Notes: generated from the letters alone by a model not told the origin. A stretch of 64,000 bases of DNA from Amblyornis subalaris (GCA_018881555.1 JACAXG010000009.1:11989326-12053325), one strand, 5' to 3'; counted from the stretch's first letter, positions 10,001 to 23,844 are shown. Numbers and translations are program-made.

Positions 10001-13000
10001 ACATTCTTCTTTTCCTTACTTAGGGGTGTACTCCAACGATTGCAGTAATCCATGTGCACAGGGAAATCTTGAGAAAACCCAAGTGGTCCTCATAAGCAGT
10101 AAAAACCAGTAAGGCATAATTCTCATTTCAGTGGTTGATTTTTATCTTTATCATGTGTTGTACTATTACTCCTACTTTTGACTTCTCTACTCAGAAGTTT
10201 TTTTGTCTTCCTTTTCACTATTCTTCCTCTCTCTCTCTGCTCCCTGCATTTGTTTTTGTCTAACTCTATTTCCTTAGGAGAAAACAGGATGCCCTATGTC
10301 TTATCCAAGACATGGGGGGAGTGGGAGTGCAAAAGAGTGACCTGAAGGCTGGAAGAAACTGCTGGGCCTGCTCAGCCGTGCCAATGCTGGGACTGGCTTC
10401 TTTGGCTACTGACACAATTTTTGGTGGGTGAATGAGCAGTAGAAGGGAAGTGGATAGGTATTTAGATTTAGCAGATGGAAAAAGAAAGATAGTATAAAAT
10501 AAAATTTCAAAAAGCCATTACAGAAATTAATTGCTATTTCCAAAGTTATTAATGACAGAGAAAAGCAAACGTGCACATTCACCAGAGATCGCTCAGGATG
10601 TGATGGTTGGTTAACTATCTTGCTCAGTTGTAAAAGCCTGACACTTAAAAAAAGAAGCAGAAATCGATCATAGTCCACTTAAAATTTCAAACAAGAGATG
10701 AATATTTAAAGTCAGGTGAATAACCAAAACAACAAATGAGGAACTGTTGAGTATCGTGCTCAGAGCACAGCTACTTGAAGTCAGAGCTGTGTATCTGCAA
10801 TATATCGGCTGACAATCAGCGAAATACTCTTAATTCTACTAAAATCAAAGAAAAAGTGTTTAGAGAAAAGATATCGGATGCATTTCTAGGTAGAATCACG
10901 GAACATTTTACAGCTTTCTCACAGCTGATGGAGGGGAGATGGTGATCTGCAACCACTGGTTTGGAGATGTCAGTTTTAAGAGATGAGAAAAAGGCTGAGG
11001 AATTGGTGTGGGGCAAAATATGAAGGGAGACATTGTCAAGCTGATAATAAACAATCAAAATAAAGGGTTACTAAAGTGCAGCGCAATGCAAACTAATGCA
11101 TTTCCTGGGAGAAAAATACAAGCAAAAACCAAAAAAATACAAGCAAAAAAAACCCCAAAACATTTGTTTTCAATTTACANTATGGATCACCATTATGTGT
11201 TATTTTGAATGTGAAGATTTTTGCTTCAAAAGGCACAAACACCATGCTTCGGAACAATAGTCTTTATTTCTTTTCAGTCTGCTATTTTGCAGGATAATGA
11301 TGTTTCCCTAAGTGTTTTTTGGGTTTGATTTTTTTCGTTAACTTAGAATTTCAAGTTTTCAATTGCACTAGCTCCCTCTGGTGGAATTCTGAAGTGGTGT
11401 ACTTTACAGTCCAGTAAATTTACCGACTCACACTTGGTTTGATAGATGAAACGTGAGGTTGCTGTTTTATATAATTGTTATATTAAAAATAGGAGAAACA
11501 AAGAATCATATCCCATAAATCCAATCCAGCTTACACAAAATGAGCTCATAAAATGAAATTCTAGCAATCTGGGTCAAAATGGTTGGAGAAAACATCTTTC
11601 ATTTCCCCTCCCTCACATTCTCTTAACTAAATNAATGGATAGCATTTTGCTAGTATGTGCTTGGAAAGGAAAGGAGTTACAAAAATGTCATAACTACGGG
11701 GCTGGCCTGTTTCACTTAGCAGCAAAAATCAATCAGTCTCTTACAGAAAGTTTTCGTAGGAGAATTTCCGTTTTGAAATTATGTCATTTGGCAGCTGTTG
11801 CCACTTGCATCCTGAGAGTTCTCACCAAAGCTGAACCAGATGTGCAGTCCTTTCATCCATTTGTTATTAATAATGAATATAGAAAAGAGAGAAGAAAGGA
11901 TAAAGAGGAGCAGGAAATAAGGAAACAGTTAGACTATTTCCCCTGTTTATGCATGCGGGAAGGACTTACATTTTTTGGGCTTTTGCAAAAAAATGAAACT
12001 AAACCTTTCACCTAGAGTTGGGTAACTTTAGTTACCCAATCTGTGTGATTGCCCTTTCTCAGTTTAGCAAGACTGACTGAGAGGACAAAAATTATTAAAC
12101 TTGCATCATCACTCTATCCCAGTCCCCTGCTTCTGCAGTGTAAGTCCTCATTACTGAACACGGTAGGTTTCCCAAATGAATGCATGTTCCTGGCTCTTCT
12201 TTTGTTTAATAGCAACCGAGAGTTCAAGACCACTTGTCTGGAGCCAGAGAAGGGGAGTACTTTTTTGTCAATTTGACTCTGCAGTATAAACATTCTCAGG
12301 TTGACACACTGATATACTTTTAATTACATCACTTTAGAAATTTTGAAAAAAAGAAGACAGCAAAAAGTCAAGTTTTTCTGTAGACTAACTGTTCCTATTG
12401 GAAGAAATTGTGTAGGCTCTTCTGTTTACATGGATGAGGAGGCCACAGTCTTTTCTGACATAGTTTAGGAAAGGTAAAAAAGGAAAAGCTAAAGATATTT
12501 TTAGGACCATTTTTCTCTAAGTGGCATGAAGNCTAAGCTATTTGAAAGTACTTCAGTGCTAAATACCAATACTATTTTACACTTTTGACAAAATTCAGCC
12601 AAAGATATCAAATTTTTGCTCAGTCTGACATGGACAAAATCCTGATCCTACATGCTCCTCTATTTAAGGAAAATAATTTAAACAAACTTATTAGATAACT
12701 TTTTAAAATGAACTTATAGGTCCACTGAGTCTGAAACTTCAGCTTTTCAGAGTAATTTCAGACAGATTACTTCAGATTTTCACAAGAACCCCACAACTAG
12801 CAGTATTATGAGTAAGAGCTGTACATCTGTGACTAGTGTATATAATTCTGCACAACTGAAAGTTCTTGGAACATTTCTTTAACCTGTAAGACACACAATG
12901 TTAGATAAGCAATATATTGCATGTGTCAACATGTTGCTCTAAAACAATGAATACGAACTTTAGTGTTGTTAAATCTTGTTTCTTCATATGCGGAAGTCCT

Positions 13001-13820
13001 ATATTATTCAGCAAACTCTTTACTTGACATTTCTGCAGTGAATGTTTGTTTTACATCTACAAACCCCACTAGTTTTGGACAATGCCTTTTTATTTCTAAA
13101 ATTAACTGAACCAATAATAAGTTACCAATTTTTAAATAAAGCTAGCTTCTGAGCCAAGAAAGTGTATAAGAAATTTCACCTGTGTTTAAAAGGCAAAAAT
13201 TATTGCAACTGTGAATTAAGAATGGAAGGTCATTCGTAACATTCATAACATATGATTAAAAGCTGAGCTTGACTATTTACAGCTAAGCACTGTCAGGAGC
13301 AATATGTGTTAATCAGAGAACCTGACAGATAGTGCACTCCTAGTTTAGGTGCGTGTTAAGGGGACCTGTACAGTGCAAGAAAAGGGATGAAGATTGAAGA
13401 AAATATTTAGAAACTAGAAAGAATTCTAAGTTGTGCAGATACACAAAATTGTTCAACTGGAGGCAAAAAGCAGTAAAATAGGTAAAGTTGCCAGCAACTA
13501 TTTGTAAAGCAACTCTGCCTCCTGTAGAGACTTAAAAATGTAAACTCATAATGCTTTAAAATTTACTTCTAACAGATAATTATTTTAGTATTTTTAATAG
13601 TAGTTAATTACTAGGAATAAATAAAACCCCTCACCATCAAATAAATAAGGATTAATATATTCAGAAGGTATATTTTCCTGAAGGCATTTTTTCAAACAAA
13701 GAGAAAGCAAACACTTTTTATAGGGACTCAATTCCAATACAATGCTGAATACCATCTTTTTAATATTTGTTCTGTTTTAATTTGGGTTATATTAAGGATT
13801 ATTTCAGGATAAGTGGCAAG
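7061..13820. other. Non-coding AT-rich interval, no gene recognised
   Basis: Nearly 7 kb without a recognisable exon, RNA gene or repeat of known family. Open frames are short and lack domains; the longest (11635-12015, plus, 126 codons, lysine-rich near its C-terminus) has no splice context or family resemblance. Single unresolved N bases occur at 8294, 11180, 11633 and 12532. Confidence 0.45.
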
Positions 13821-13823
13821 CAT

Positions 13824-13905
13824 GAAGGCAAGAACAAAGGTATTTAACTCTTAGGGGTGTGTCAGAAGGCAAGCACAAAGGTACTTAACTCTTAGGGATC
13901 TGTCA
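13824..13905 (+). repeat. Tandem duplication of a 41-base unit
   Basis: Two adjacent copies, 13824-13864 and 13865-13905, begin 'gaaggcaag' and end 'tgtca'. They differ at only a few positions, so the duplication is fairly recent. The second copy ends in the left arm of a 9-base hairpin (13891-13899 with 13906-13914). Confidence 0.9.
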
Positions 13906-15182
13906 ATCCCTAAGCCTGAAATCACTTTTACAGTGTCTGTCAACTGGTACAACTCCGTAGAACATTTCAAAGTTTAAGAGATGTGACTTTGTGAGACTAT
14001 TTAGATCAGTCTGAGAATCTGACCGAAACAGGTATATTCAGGGCAAGAAGTTGTATCAGAAGATAGATCAATGATCAATCAATTGATCAATCTTCTGGTT
14101 ATCACTCTTATTCAGAAAAATCCCCTTTGTATGCACAGGAGAGTGTTCCTAAAGTTTGACTGTCTTGTTGAATAACATTGTATTTTCTTTGGATGAAAGA
14201 TTAAAATATAAAATGATACGGGGGGGGTTTCAGGTAAATGAATTATGGACATCCTATTACAGCATTCATTCTTATCATATGCCACATCCTGTAACTGCAG
14301 AGTGTAGCAATCTGTTTTCCCTACATTTGGAAGTGAAAGAACAACTCTACTCAAAAAGGGGCACTACAGGACCCATAATATTTCTGCTCTCTTAACAAGA
14401 GACATGCTTGTGTGTGAAGTTGAAATCTAGACCTGAGTTTGCTTACAATTTAGGGAAGGTCAGGAGAGCATTGCAGTTCTGCAGACCGGATGCAGAACTT
14501 CAGCTGAGATATTTGGGAGAAGGATGTTGTGGATAGATACGTATCTCGGATTCTAATACCTTTGTGTTTCAGGATGCATTCAGAATTTGGGTGTTGCCTT
14601 GTGCTTGTTCCGTATTTAAACTTCCTTTGGGGTAAAACAATTACTTAGTTTAAGATTTTGGTGAGTGAAATAAAAAGGATTCATGGCTTTTGAAAAGACA
14701 AGGTAGTGAAAGCTACAGAGAGGAAAATATACACAGAACTCGTGTAAAGAGGATATGCAATTTGCAAGGCTGCAACTTCGGTTTCTGCACCCCATAAACC
14801 ATATTTCCTTCATATGTTCAAACAATATAGCCAAGAAATGGTTGTTGTGCACCGTGCTCTCTCCCTTTGACAGATCACTTTCTGAAAGGGAAAACAGCAT
14901 GAAGTTATGCATTAAGAATGGCAGTTTAATGTTTAGTCCTAAGCGGATGGATATGTTACAAATAAAGGATGGAGATGTGTGATGGTATCAGGGCAGTCCA
15001 ACAACAGTAGGTGTGCCATGCACACTGTCAAAAAGTCAGAGATCTCAGCAGGTGCTTGTGCCTACACTCACTGTCCCTCTCTGCAAGTTAATGTGATGCC
15101 CAAATCGTGATCGCTTCTATCCTAGCTTCTAACCGCAATATTTAATGAGAAGCTGTGAACCCTCCCTCCCTATATAGGCAGT
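13906..15182. other. Non-coding interval before the LTR
   Basis: No gene is recognised. Contents of note are a dense cluster of 'gatcaa'/'ttgatc' motifs at about 14065-14095 and an 8-G homopolymer at 14220-14227. Confidence 0.45.
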
Positions 15183-15763
15183 TGTACTGGTTTTGCCTGA
15201 GGTAGAGTTAATTTTCTTCATAGTAGCTGGTATGGGGCAGTGGTTTGGATTTGTGCTGGAAACAGTGTTGATAACACAGGGATGTTTCTGTTATTGCTGA
15301 GCAGAGCTTACACAAAGCCAAGGCCTTTTCTGCCTCTCACCCCACTCCACCAGAGAGGAGTGTGGGGGTGCACAAGGAGCTGGGATGGGACACAGCTGGA
15401 CAGCTGATCCCACTGACCAAAGGGATATTCCAGACCATGTGGTGTCATGCTCACATATACAGTTGGGGGAAGAAGAAGGAAGTGAGGGACATTTGGAGTG
15501 ATGGTGTTTGTCTTCTCAAGGAAGCCTTGCACATGATGGAGCCCTGCTCTCCTGGAGATGGCTGAACCTGCCTGCCCATGGGAAGCAGTGAATGAATTCT
15601 TTGTCTCGCTTTGCTTGTGTGTGTGGCTTTTGCTTTATCTGTTCAACTGCATCCCAACCCATGAGTTTTCTCACTTTTCCTGTTCTCTTTCCCCCTGCCG
15701 CTGTGAGGGATTGAGTGAACAGCAGCATGGTGCTTAGTTGCTGGCTGTGGTTAAGCCACAACA
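15183..15763 (+). mobile_element. Solo LTR of an avian ERVL-type endogenous retrovirus
   Basis: The sequence starts TGTACTGG and ends CCACAACA, so it has the TG...CA ends of an LTR. In order it carries 'agttaattttcttcatagta', 'gataacacagggatgttt', 'ccaaagggatattccagacc', a degenerate TATA-like 'catatac' (about 15454), 'gatggagccctgctctcctg', and 'gcttagttgctggctg' near the 3' end. This matches a common avian ERVL-family LTR as I remember it. No internal retroviral genes flank it on either side, so it is a solo LTR left by LTR-LTR recombination. I do not see a clear target-site duplication (flanks gcagt and ctgca), so the exact ends may be off by a few bases. The family name needs a repeat-database check. 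Confidence 0.85.
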
Positions 15764-16569
15764 CTGCAGAGAGACAGAAGCAGCATTTCAGTGTGAGGCT
15801 AGAAGAGTGTTATTCTGGGCTGCCTGCAGTGTTCCAAAGTCAGGTGGGATAAAGGTAAGCTTGTTGACAAGGAAAGTGTTGTTGCTGCTTGTTTCATATC
15901 TCCCTCCTTGTCCCAAGTTTCTAGAATTTTTAATTGTTTCAGTGACACAGAGATATTATCTACTTTGACCCTTATTTTCTTTTTCATTAAGTTTGTCTAC
16001 AGGAAGATTGTCATACACAAAACTTTAATATATATTCTTGTATTATTACAAAAGAGACAGTTACATTGGGAATGAAGATTGTTTTATATTGAAATGCATT
16101 TCACTAGGTAATTTAATTGATGCATTTGGTGCTACCACAAGGAACTCCCAAAAAAAGGGAATGTTTTAGCTTAATATACTGTATATAAAACCTTTCCAAG
16201 CCTGTACAGCAATTGCTCATCATTGTGTCTGAAGCAATGGTCTTTTGGCAGAAGCTTAATAGCTGTTACTTCATTGGGCAAGCTAAGGCTGTGTTATTCA
16301 CTTAAAGAGTTATTGTCTTAATTCTTAATGTCTGGATGATCATAGAGAATGTTATTAATAATAGATTAGACATGAAAAATAAGAGGGTCTATTCATCAAA
16401 GACCGTATCCAAAGGACATACGAACTCTGGCCAGCTGGACTGATTGTTTTATGCAAGTGATTGTGTCATTTGTATAGCAGATGCCTAATAGCAGCTGCTG
16501 AAGTCACTGAACTGCATTTTCCTCAGAAAGATAGAAGCATCTTACCAACTTTGCAAATTGCAAAGATAC

Positions 16570-16607
16570 ATTTTCATAAATGAGACTGATTTTCATAGAT
16601 GAGACTG
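16570..16607 (+). repeat. 19-base tandem duplication
   Basis: Copies at 16570-16588 and 16589-16607 read 'attttcataaatgagactg' and the same with one substitution (a to g). Confidence 0.9.
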
Positions 16608-17290
16608 TTTTCAGGCAACTAAAGATGTCATATGACTTAATTTCATTGCATGACTCTAGTCCAAATGCAGAAAAGCTTGAATAGAGGAAAAGTTTATACC
16701 AGAAGGTAGCATGAGAAGAAAGACTCAAAATGGTCTTGGAAGTACTTTTACTATGAAGAGTTCTTCTATCATGCATCTGGCTATGGTTTCTAAATTTTCC
16801 TGAAGTGGAGACATTTTTCATCCTCTTTTGAAGTGCTTTAAAATAGGTGACCTTTTATATACCCACTATTTGCTCTTCTACAGTCTGTGGTGGGAGAGGA
16901 TTTTTTTGTTGTTCTGCAAACAGCATCATTTTCTCCTATACGCAGCCATGTATGATGAACTCACAGGAGGAGTACATCTTAGAGGAGGAGGGGTTTGGGG
17001 AAGGTGTGGAAATCAGACAGCTGGTGTGCTGGAAGTAGCAGAAACCACAGGAAAAGAGAGCATAGGGCAAAGTATTTTGGAAGAGAGTTTGTAAACAGTT
17101 ATTCATGTGAGCAAGGACTGATAGACAGCATGGATTAANCTATGAATGTAATGTGGCTTCATACTCTACAAGATCAAAATAGCAAAGTACCACATTAAGG
17201 CAATTATCAACTGGTGAAAGCACAATGGATGAAGTCGCTAAAATACTTCTGTGTTCATTAGCCTCATTATGTGGCAAATGTGTTATAGGG

Positions 17291-17330
17291 CACTATATAT
17301 AGTGATATATACAATATATATAGTGATAAT
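17291..17330. repeat. AT microsatellite with a 14-base palindrome
   Basis: The perfect palindrome cactatatatagtg lies at 17291-17304. The 'tatatatagtgata' phrase then repeats about 22 bases later. This is a low-complexity, recombination-prone AT tract. Confidence 0.8.
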
Positions 17331-20300
17331 GCTTTACCTGACCAACAGAAAATTTTAATGGAAATGATAGAAAGACAGATTATAAGGAAGCCAATCCACA
17401 TTCAGCCATTGCAAATTCAACTACATGTTCAGCCTACAAATACTTATTGGTGGGTCTGTAGTCAGTATCCAAAATTCTTTCACCTGATCCAAGTTCTGAG
17501 GGGATTTAGGTCAGGCAGCATCTTTCTTGCAACATGACAAATCAATAATATTCTACTCAGAGCCAAGACTGAACCATTTTGATTTTTAAGTTAGGGAAAC
17601 AGATAGCTCTTCATTTGGCCTTGAAGAATGTTGGAAGGCAAATAAATGATCAAGCATTGTCAAACATTCTTCAGGGAAAAGCCATTTGTAATCAAGATTT
17701 GCAAGATAAGAACAGAAAGACAGAACTTGGATTGAACTAAACTGCAGCTTTTTAAAAAGAAAACATACTAATTTCATCTGTGTATGTGCTGCTTTTATCA
17801 TAAATATGTCTTAAGGTTTTGCATGTAAATATTTTACATATTTTTTAACGTAATACTTTATTAAAGTAATTATTCTTTGTTCTGTTTAGGAAAAAGCCTT
17901 TAGCTCATTAGGTACTGGTGGATTCAGATACGGTTCTAAGAATTTCACCATTTCCCTGTGTGGCTGAGCCAGGATTTTAATATTCACTCAAGTGTCTGGG
18001 TAGAACAGAAGGTATAGATCTTTACCAACATGGAATACGTTCTCTCCATAATGGTACTAGTTAACAAACTACAGGGAGGAAGGACTCTCCCAGATCTTTC
18101 TCAAATCCTTCCAGGCAAGTCCTTCCAAAGCTCTAAAGAGTCCTTCAACACTTACATTCAGAAGATCTAAGTGTTCTAATTATAACCAGTCCTTCACCAC
18201 TGACATAGATGATGATGAGAAAATGAGATCTCAGTGTGTTCCTTCTGTTTTTTATTAACATACAGTGAGTGTTAGAGACATAACTGGTTTCTATTGATTG
18301 CATATGCCACCACAGGATACTGCAATACCCGGGATACTAGGCAAAAATTATATAAACACCTGCTTTGTGTAACTGATCTGATCTAAATTTGGTGCTCATT
18401 TCTAGTTTAAGGCCTCAGAACAGAGACATACCTGTACAAACTCTTTGAAGTTACTACATTTACCTCAAGATCCAAGCCTCTGTAATGCTGGTGCTCAGGA
18501 AAAATTATATGGTAGCTGGAGAGGAATAAAAACCCAACAGGATAAAAGTGCATAATAACAGGAAAAAAATGAAGACTTAAAAAGGAATGGGTTCTTTTTG
18601 AGGTTAGTGGAATGGCTAAACCCAGCTGGCCTGAAGGAAGAGAAAAACAGGGTAAATAAAAATATGTAAATAAGAAGCATTGCCAATTAAGTTTTAACAT
18701 AATTCGGGCAAGAAAGTAGCAATGTTTAAAAAAAATCTAAGTATTAACTGGCAGGGGCAAAGATACATAAGTGCGGATTTCTTTAATAACCAGCACACAG
18801 ATTTGCTGTTCTCAACAATGTATTTCCTCCAAGGAGAATTTCAAAATAAAACACCATAATTTCAACAGCCCTCNCATTTTCTGGGCCAGATTTTCTTCCC
18901 TTTTTTGAATCTCTGCATGCTTCAATAGCTTCAAAAATGTTGCAGAGGGATAATTAAATTGTTCTGTAGTTAACACTTGCAGATAGTAGTTCGGAGAGAT
19001 TTGCAAGCTGGGAGAAAGAAAAACAAATTTCTGAATAACGAAAAATGAAATAGTAACAGAGATCAAAGTATGCTTTGGGGCAAGCTGTTCTTTATGAGTT
19101 CAGCAGGTGCAGCAAGTGATGTAGCTTTGCTGTGCAGAGGGTAAGATAGGCTGCTGTGCATCATCCTGAAGTGCCTTGGCATGTGAGTGTCACCTAAGCA
19201 GCACATACTGCCTTGCCACACCTTGTAGGAATTGAAGATAGTCTTGTGACAAACTTGGGGATGATAGGGGCCAGAGAGGCTTATCAAATTCCCTTGAGTT
19301 TTTTCTAAATAAATAATGTCATCGAAGTGAGTACTCCAGCCTTTAGATCAGCACAGCTCCTGTGGGTAGGCTGAACTACAGGACATTTTGGGACAGACGA
19401 GTAATCTGAATCCCTTACCACCAGAGCAGTGTGGTGGGACAGAAGGGCCACAGAAGGATTCAGCTGTCCATCTAACCCAGCCTCAACTGGGAGAAGGAGG
19501 CAGTGCGACCTCGTGGGTTTAGTGTAACCACCTATTTGTGGACCAGTGCTGATGTCCCCCTCTTCAGATGCCACGGGGGTTGCTTTTTGTTATATGGAAA
19601 TTTTGGTATGCTCCTTGAAGGCTCTGAAAGGTTATGCACATCGAATAATGTACGTAATAGAAGTTGCATGTGATTAAGAAAACCTCATATGATATTGCCA
19701 AATTCAATTTTGATTGCATTTATTTTGAAATTAAAACCAATTTAAAATGTTGGATGATTAGGATGCACTTTGCAGAGTAGATGTTTGCATATTATCCAAA
19801 CAGAAAATGACATCAATTAGACATGTCAGATCAGAGCAGTTCGCAGAAATGTTTTAGAGTTTTGAAACCTGTATTCCAACCACTGTCCTAGTAGCACTCT
19901 CTCTGTGTTCACATTCATAGTACCATATATGTCTAACTTACGCTTTTGAGTCAACATGAAGCCAGTGCATTTTCACATACTTCCAAACTTTGGTGTATGT
20001 CGGAGCCAAGGGCTACAGTACCTTTGTGCTTCCTGTTCCGTGCAGGGCTGCGTAAAACTGAGGGCAATCAGGTTCAGATATTGAACTGCTTTTGATGCAT
20101 TTCCCCTACTTTAAATTCATGGTGTTAAGAATATAATCCACATGTTGGCCAGCAGCATGAACTTTAAATCTTTCAGGTGTTACTTTTAACTATTTCTAAG
20201 ACAAATAGCTTGTCACTGCTTCCCATAAAAAGGCACAAAATCCTCCCAGTTTAGTCAAAATGGGCGAGAAAGCTAGCTATGAATTTTAGGGTTTAGTTTT

Positions 20301-22126
20301 AGTGGTCAATATAGTGTGATAAAAGCATTTTAAATGTAATTTGTGAAGCGAACCCAAGCAGAACTACATTCTTTGTGAAACAAGACATAGCATCGCTCTA
20401 TCTTATTACTCAAGTCAGATTGCAAAATGTTTTTAGTGTGCCTGTCACAGATTCTTTGCCATTAGCAGATGCATGTGCAGAACATGAACACCTCGACCTA
20501 GGAGATAATTACCAGGAACAAAAAACAACATGACCAAAAGCCCCTGGTCTCTCTCTGCTGTATCCTATTATCCCTTCTGGGAGTCATAGGATGCAGTATT
20601 ATCAACCAGTATTAAGACAGAGTTTAATCTCAAGCCTCAGGCTCTGCTAGATTCTGCACTGCGCTATAAATCATCCTTTCTTCTTAGCAGAGCTTGGTTG
20701 GGTATTAAGGAGGTGTTTATATCTAAGCTTCAAAGTCAGCACTTGCTGATACAATTAACTAATCTACAGCTCTCAAAGCTGAAGCTAGTTGTTTATTTTT
20801 AGGTAGAACTCTTTTTCATCTAAAAATGCTGATTTATCAAAATTGGAATGTTTTGTGGGAAGATGTTTTAGCAAAAATTGAATAGAAGTATCTGCTGAGG
20901 AGGCACGAGGAGAATCTGCCAGCTTGACAGAGCAAGGGGCAATGGCAAGTTGAGAGCCCATGGCTCTGGATCCGACATGCGACTCCTTGCAAACTCGGCT
21001 TTTCTGTTCTCAGTTTTTACAAACCTCACCTTAGGACTGCCAGGAGCCAGCAGTGGGGAAATCTTCAGTGTTCAGCCCTGAACTGCCATGCCACCCCAAA
21101 CATCGGTGTAGCAAGGCTTGGGAAACGTGAGGGAACTTTGTGGAAAGGTAAAAACACAAAGAGAGCTGGACTTTTGAAAACTGTGATTTTGAAATTTCTT
21201 TGCTGTGACAGTTTGAGTTTTTAGTCTGAAAGAGAAGAAGCTTTTTACATTCTTTCATCAGAAAAATTCCTGTGACTAGACAACAGCAAATGTATGCATA
21301 CAGCATTAGCTTCCCTTTTCCTAAGCTGTCTCCACAGGGCTTCTTAAACCCCACTTGTTTCAGACATGAAAAGAGGTTATGAGAAACACATTAGAAGCCA
21401 CCAAGGGAAAATGCTAACAGCAGCATGGTATGGACTAGCCAAATAGAAAGCCCACATTGCAATTATACCATTTTATGAAGGGAATTTAAGAATGCATGCA
21501 TTAGTTGATGCCATTCACAGGAATTTTGGGGTACATACACACCCCTGTCCAGCTCTCTCCATCTCTGGGTTGCTGCATTTAAGGCTTGTTGTACTTGCCC
21601 TTGGACAAAGCACAAGCAGAGCATCTTCCCTGTTCCTCTGAACAGTGACTCTAAAGATCTAGGGTCAGAAGCCGTGAAATAACTACTCTCAGTTCCCTGA
21701 ACAAGCTTTCTATTGAACTGTCTCCTTTGTTCTTATCCAAGGGGAGTACTCATCTCTGTAATTTACTTGGCAGTGGAACCACAACCCCCTACTATTCAAC
21801 TTATTCTGAAACTATAAAGCATTGTTTTAAATATTGTTTTATAGTGAGGAGTTATATAAAAGAAGAGAGAAACTCACAAAAGTAACTTAAATAGTTGTCT
21901 ACACAATTACACTACTATAATTACACTGCTAAGGTAATATTTGTATAACTTACCTAGGATGAGTGTCTTTTTTTTTCCCTGAAGCTCTATATCTCTTTTA
22001 AAATGACACAGTGATGTAATTCTTGGCTAGACTACAGTACTGTGTTTACTAGGACTTGAAACTTTCTGTATTTAGGTACTTTGATCAGTAAAGAATGAAA
22101 ATTTGATTGATACAGCCCCCTTTCAG

Positions 22127-22263
22127 AGCTGGCCTCCTGTCTCTACAAGCACTTTCCATAGCGTTCAGAACATTCTACTGTTTTGGTGTCTATATTCAAG
22201 ATGCTCCAGGACCTGCCCCAGCTTATCTAAAATATCCTATTAAGCGCCGGGAGGAAGAGTGCC
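22127..22263 (+). other. Exon-like segment with good splice-site context (unproven)
   Basis: A strong acceptor context (pyrimidine-rich 'ccccctttcag' ending at 22126) is followed by 137 bases open in one frame, then a GTGAGT donor at 22264-22269. Codons starting at 22128 give about 45 residues ending in a basic/acidic stretch (KRREEEC). I do not recognise the peptide. Local G+C is above that of the flanks. It could be a coding exon, a lncRNA exon, or chance. No neighbouring exon was identified. Confidence 0.2.
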
Positions 22264-23840
22264 GTGAGTAACCTCCAGAGAGGAACAACAATTGTCAAAA
22301 GCGATCTGCTCACTTTCTTGAGGCTGCTGGCCACTGGTTTATTCTAACCTAATGCTGCTTTCCCAGTCATCACACAGTTATACTGAAATTCCTGCTGTGA
22401 TTATCAGCCATTCCTTGAACTATACTGGGCAATAACATAAGAATTTTAATTCTTGATTGGCCAAAATATGCTCATTTGTACAGCGGGAAATTGGAACGGA
22501 ATGTAAGAAAAGTGCATGTGTAGAATTGCAGTTCCTAATACATGCTCCTGGCTTCTGGCAATCTGAAGCTTATGGATGTCTGAAGACAGACTTTGTGTGA
22601 TATTACTGTTTAAAATGAGCAGTATTCCTATCTTTTTACTAATGTAGGAGCCTATTTGGAGAAGCAGAAGAGTGTATAGGGGTTCTTCACTCAAAATTTC
22701 CCATAGTCCATGTCAGGCCATGAATTTCTTCTCTCAACCAGAGGAAGTACTTATTAAGAAAATTTTGGAAAGTACTTATTCAGAAAATTTCTTATGGTCC
22801 TTAATGGAATTTAATACTGACATACCAGGAACTAAAATGAATGTCTTTAAAATTCAAAACTTTTATAACTTCCCCTTCTATCTTTGTAGTAATTAAATGG
22901 TTCATTTTCATATTGCCTACACCTCTCACACCTGTGTAAGTGTTGCTACTGCTGGGCTTTTATGGCTGAAATACTGGGAGTTGTATTCAAATTTTAGTTT
23001 GAATTTGGAATAATTAAACCATGTTTCTGCATTTTTCTCAATAGTGAAGGATATTTGACTCCCAAATTATAAAACAGTTGGACATATTTTACTATTTTAG
23101 CATCACATCTATTCCCTTGTCTATCCTTGAATGCAAATAAGTGTTTTAAAGGAAGCCAATGCTGTGAATATCATGTAATGACATGTGAACTTTGCACTGG
23201 AGATAAATAGAATGTGGTGGCATTTCCATAGCTGTGGGAGAATAATCTGGAAAGGTTAGGCAGGACTGCCTTTTTTTTTGTTTGAACACGTAAAATTGAT
23301 CAGTTCACAGTCAGTGGAGGTCATCCACTTTGGGCTTGGGCTCACTGGACCATATCCAAAACCAACTGATGTACTTTCCTCTACCCACTTCTATCTGCCT
23401 GTGGGGACAGAAAAGTCTGGTTGCTGAGTACAGAGGCCAAGCAGTGTTAACTTCGAACTGGAATTTAAAACAGATGGTGCCCCATGCTGACACTGACCTT
23501 CAGCACACTCTCATGGCTTTTCTTGTCACCCTTGTGCGCTGGCTGTGATATGACCCCACGTACAGAACGGTTGTATTCTTTTGGTTTGTTCTGTTCTGTA
23601 CCCCTGCCCGTCACATGTTGCCTCCGGTTTTATACTGAAATTACCGTCTCTCTGGCTGAGGGCAGCGTAGAAGAACGGGAAGGGTGATGGTGCCTGCCAG
23701 CCTCATCAGCGAAATCTGGGAATGAATGGAATTCAGAGTCAATTAATAATACGACTAACACTTTGCTCTCTGCCTGTTTACTATTTTTAGTATAAAGCCT
23801 CTCATTTATCTCACTGGACGTCCAAAGCCATGCAGCACCA
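22264..23840. other. Non-coding interval, no gene recognised
   Basis: Nothing recognised apart from a short near-tandem duplication of about 25 bases at 22743-22791 (both copies contain 'agtacttatt' followed by 'agaaaattt'). G+C rises beyond about 23500 toward the CpG-rich patch. Confidence 0.4.
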
Positions 23841-23844
23841 TTCC

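Larger units (their letters stand above)
15764..22120. other. Non-coding interval, no gene recognised
   Basis: AT-rich and apparently unique. It includes a 19-base tandem duplication at 16570-16607, a perfect 14-base palindrome at 17291-17304 inside an AT repeat, and an AT-rich block at 19620-19850 with homeodomain-like motifs. The segment 19060-19570 is less AT-rich and may be an old, unidentified repeat. Unresolved N bases lie at 17139 and 18874. Confidence 0.4.

Noticed and set aside
14060..14096. Apparent palindrome of 'gatcaa' motifs
   Set aside because: The two halves do not pair exactly at the centre; it is a simple motif cluster.
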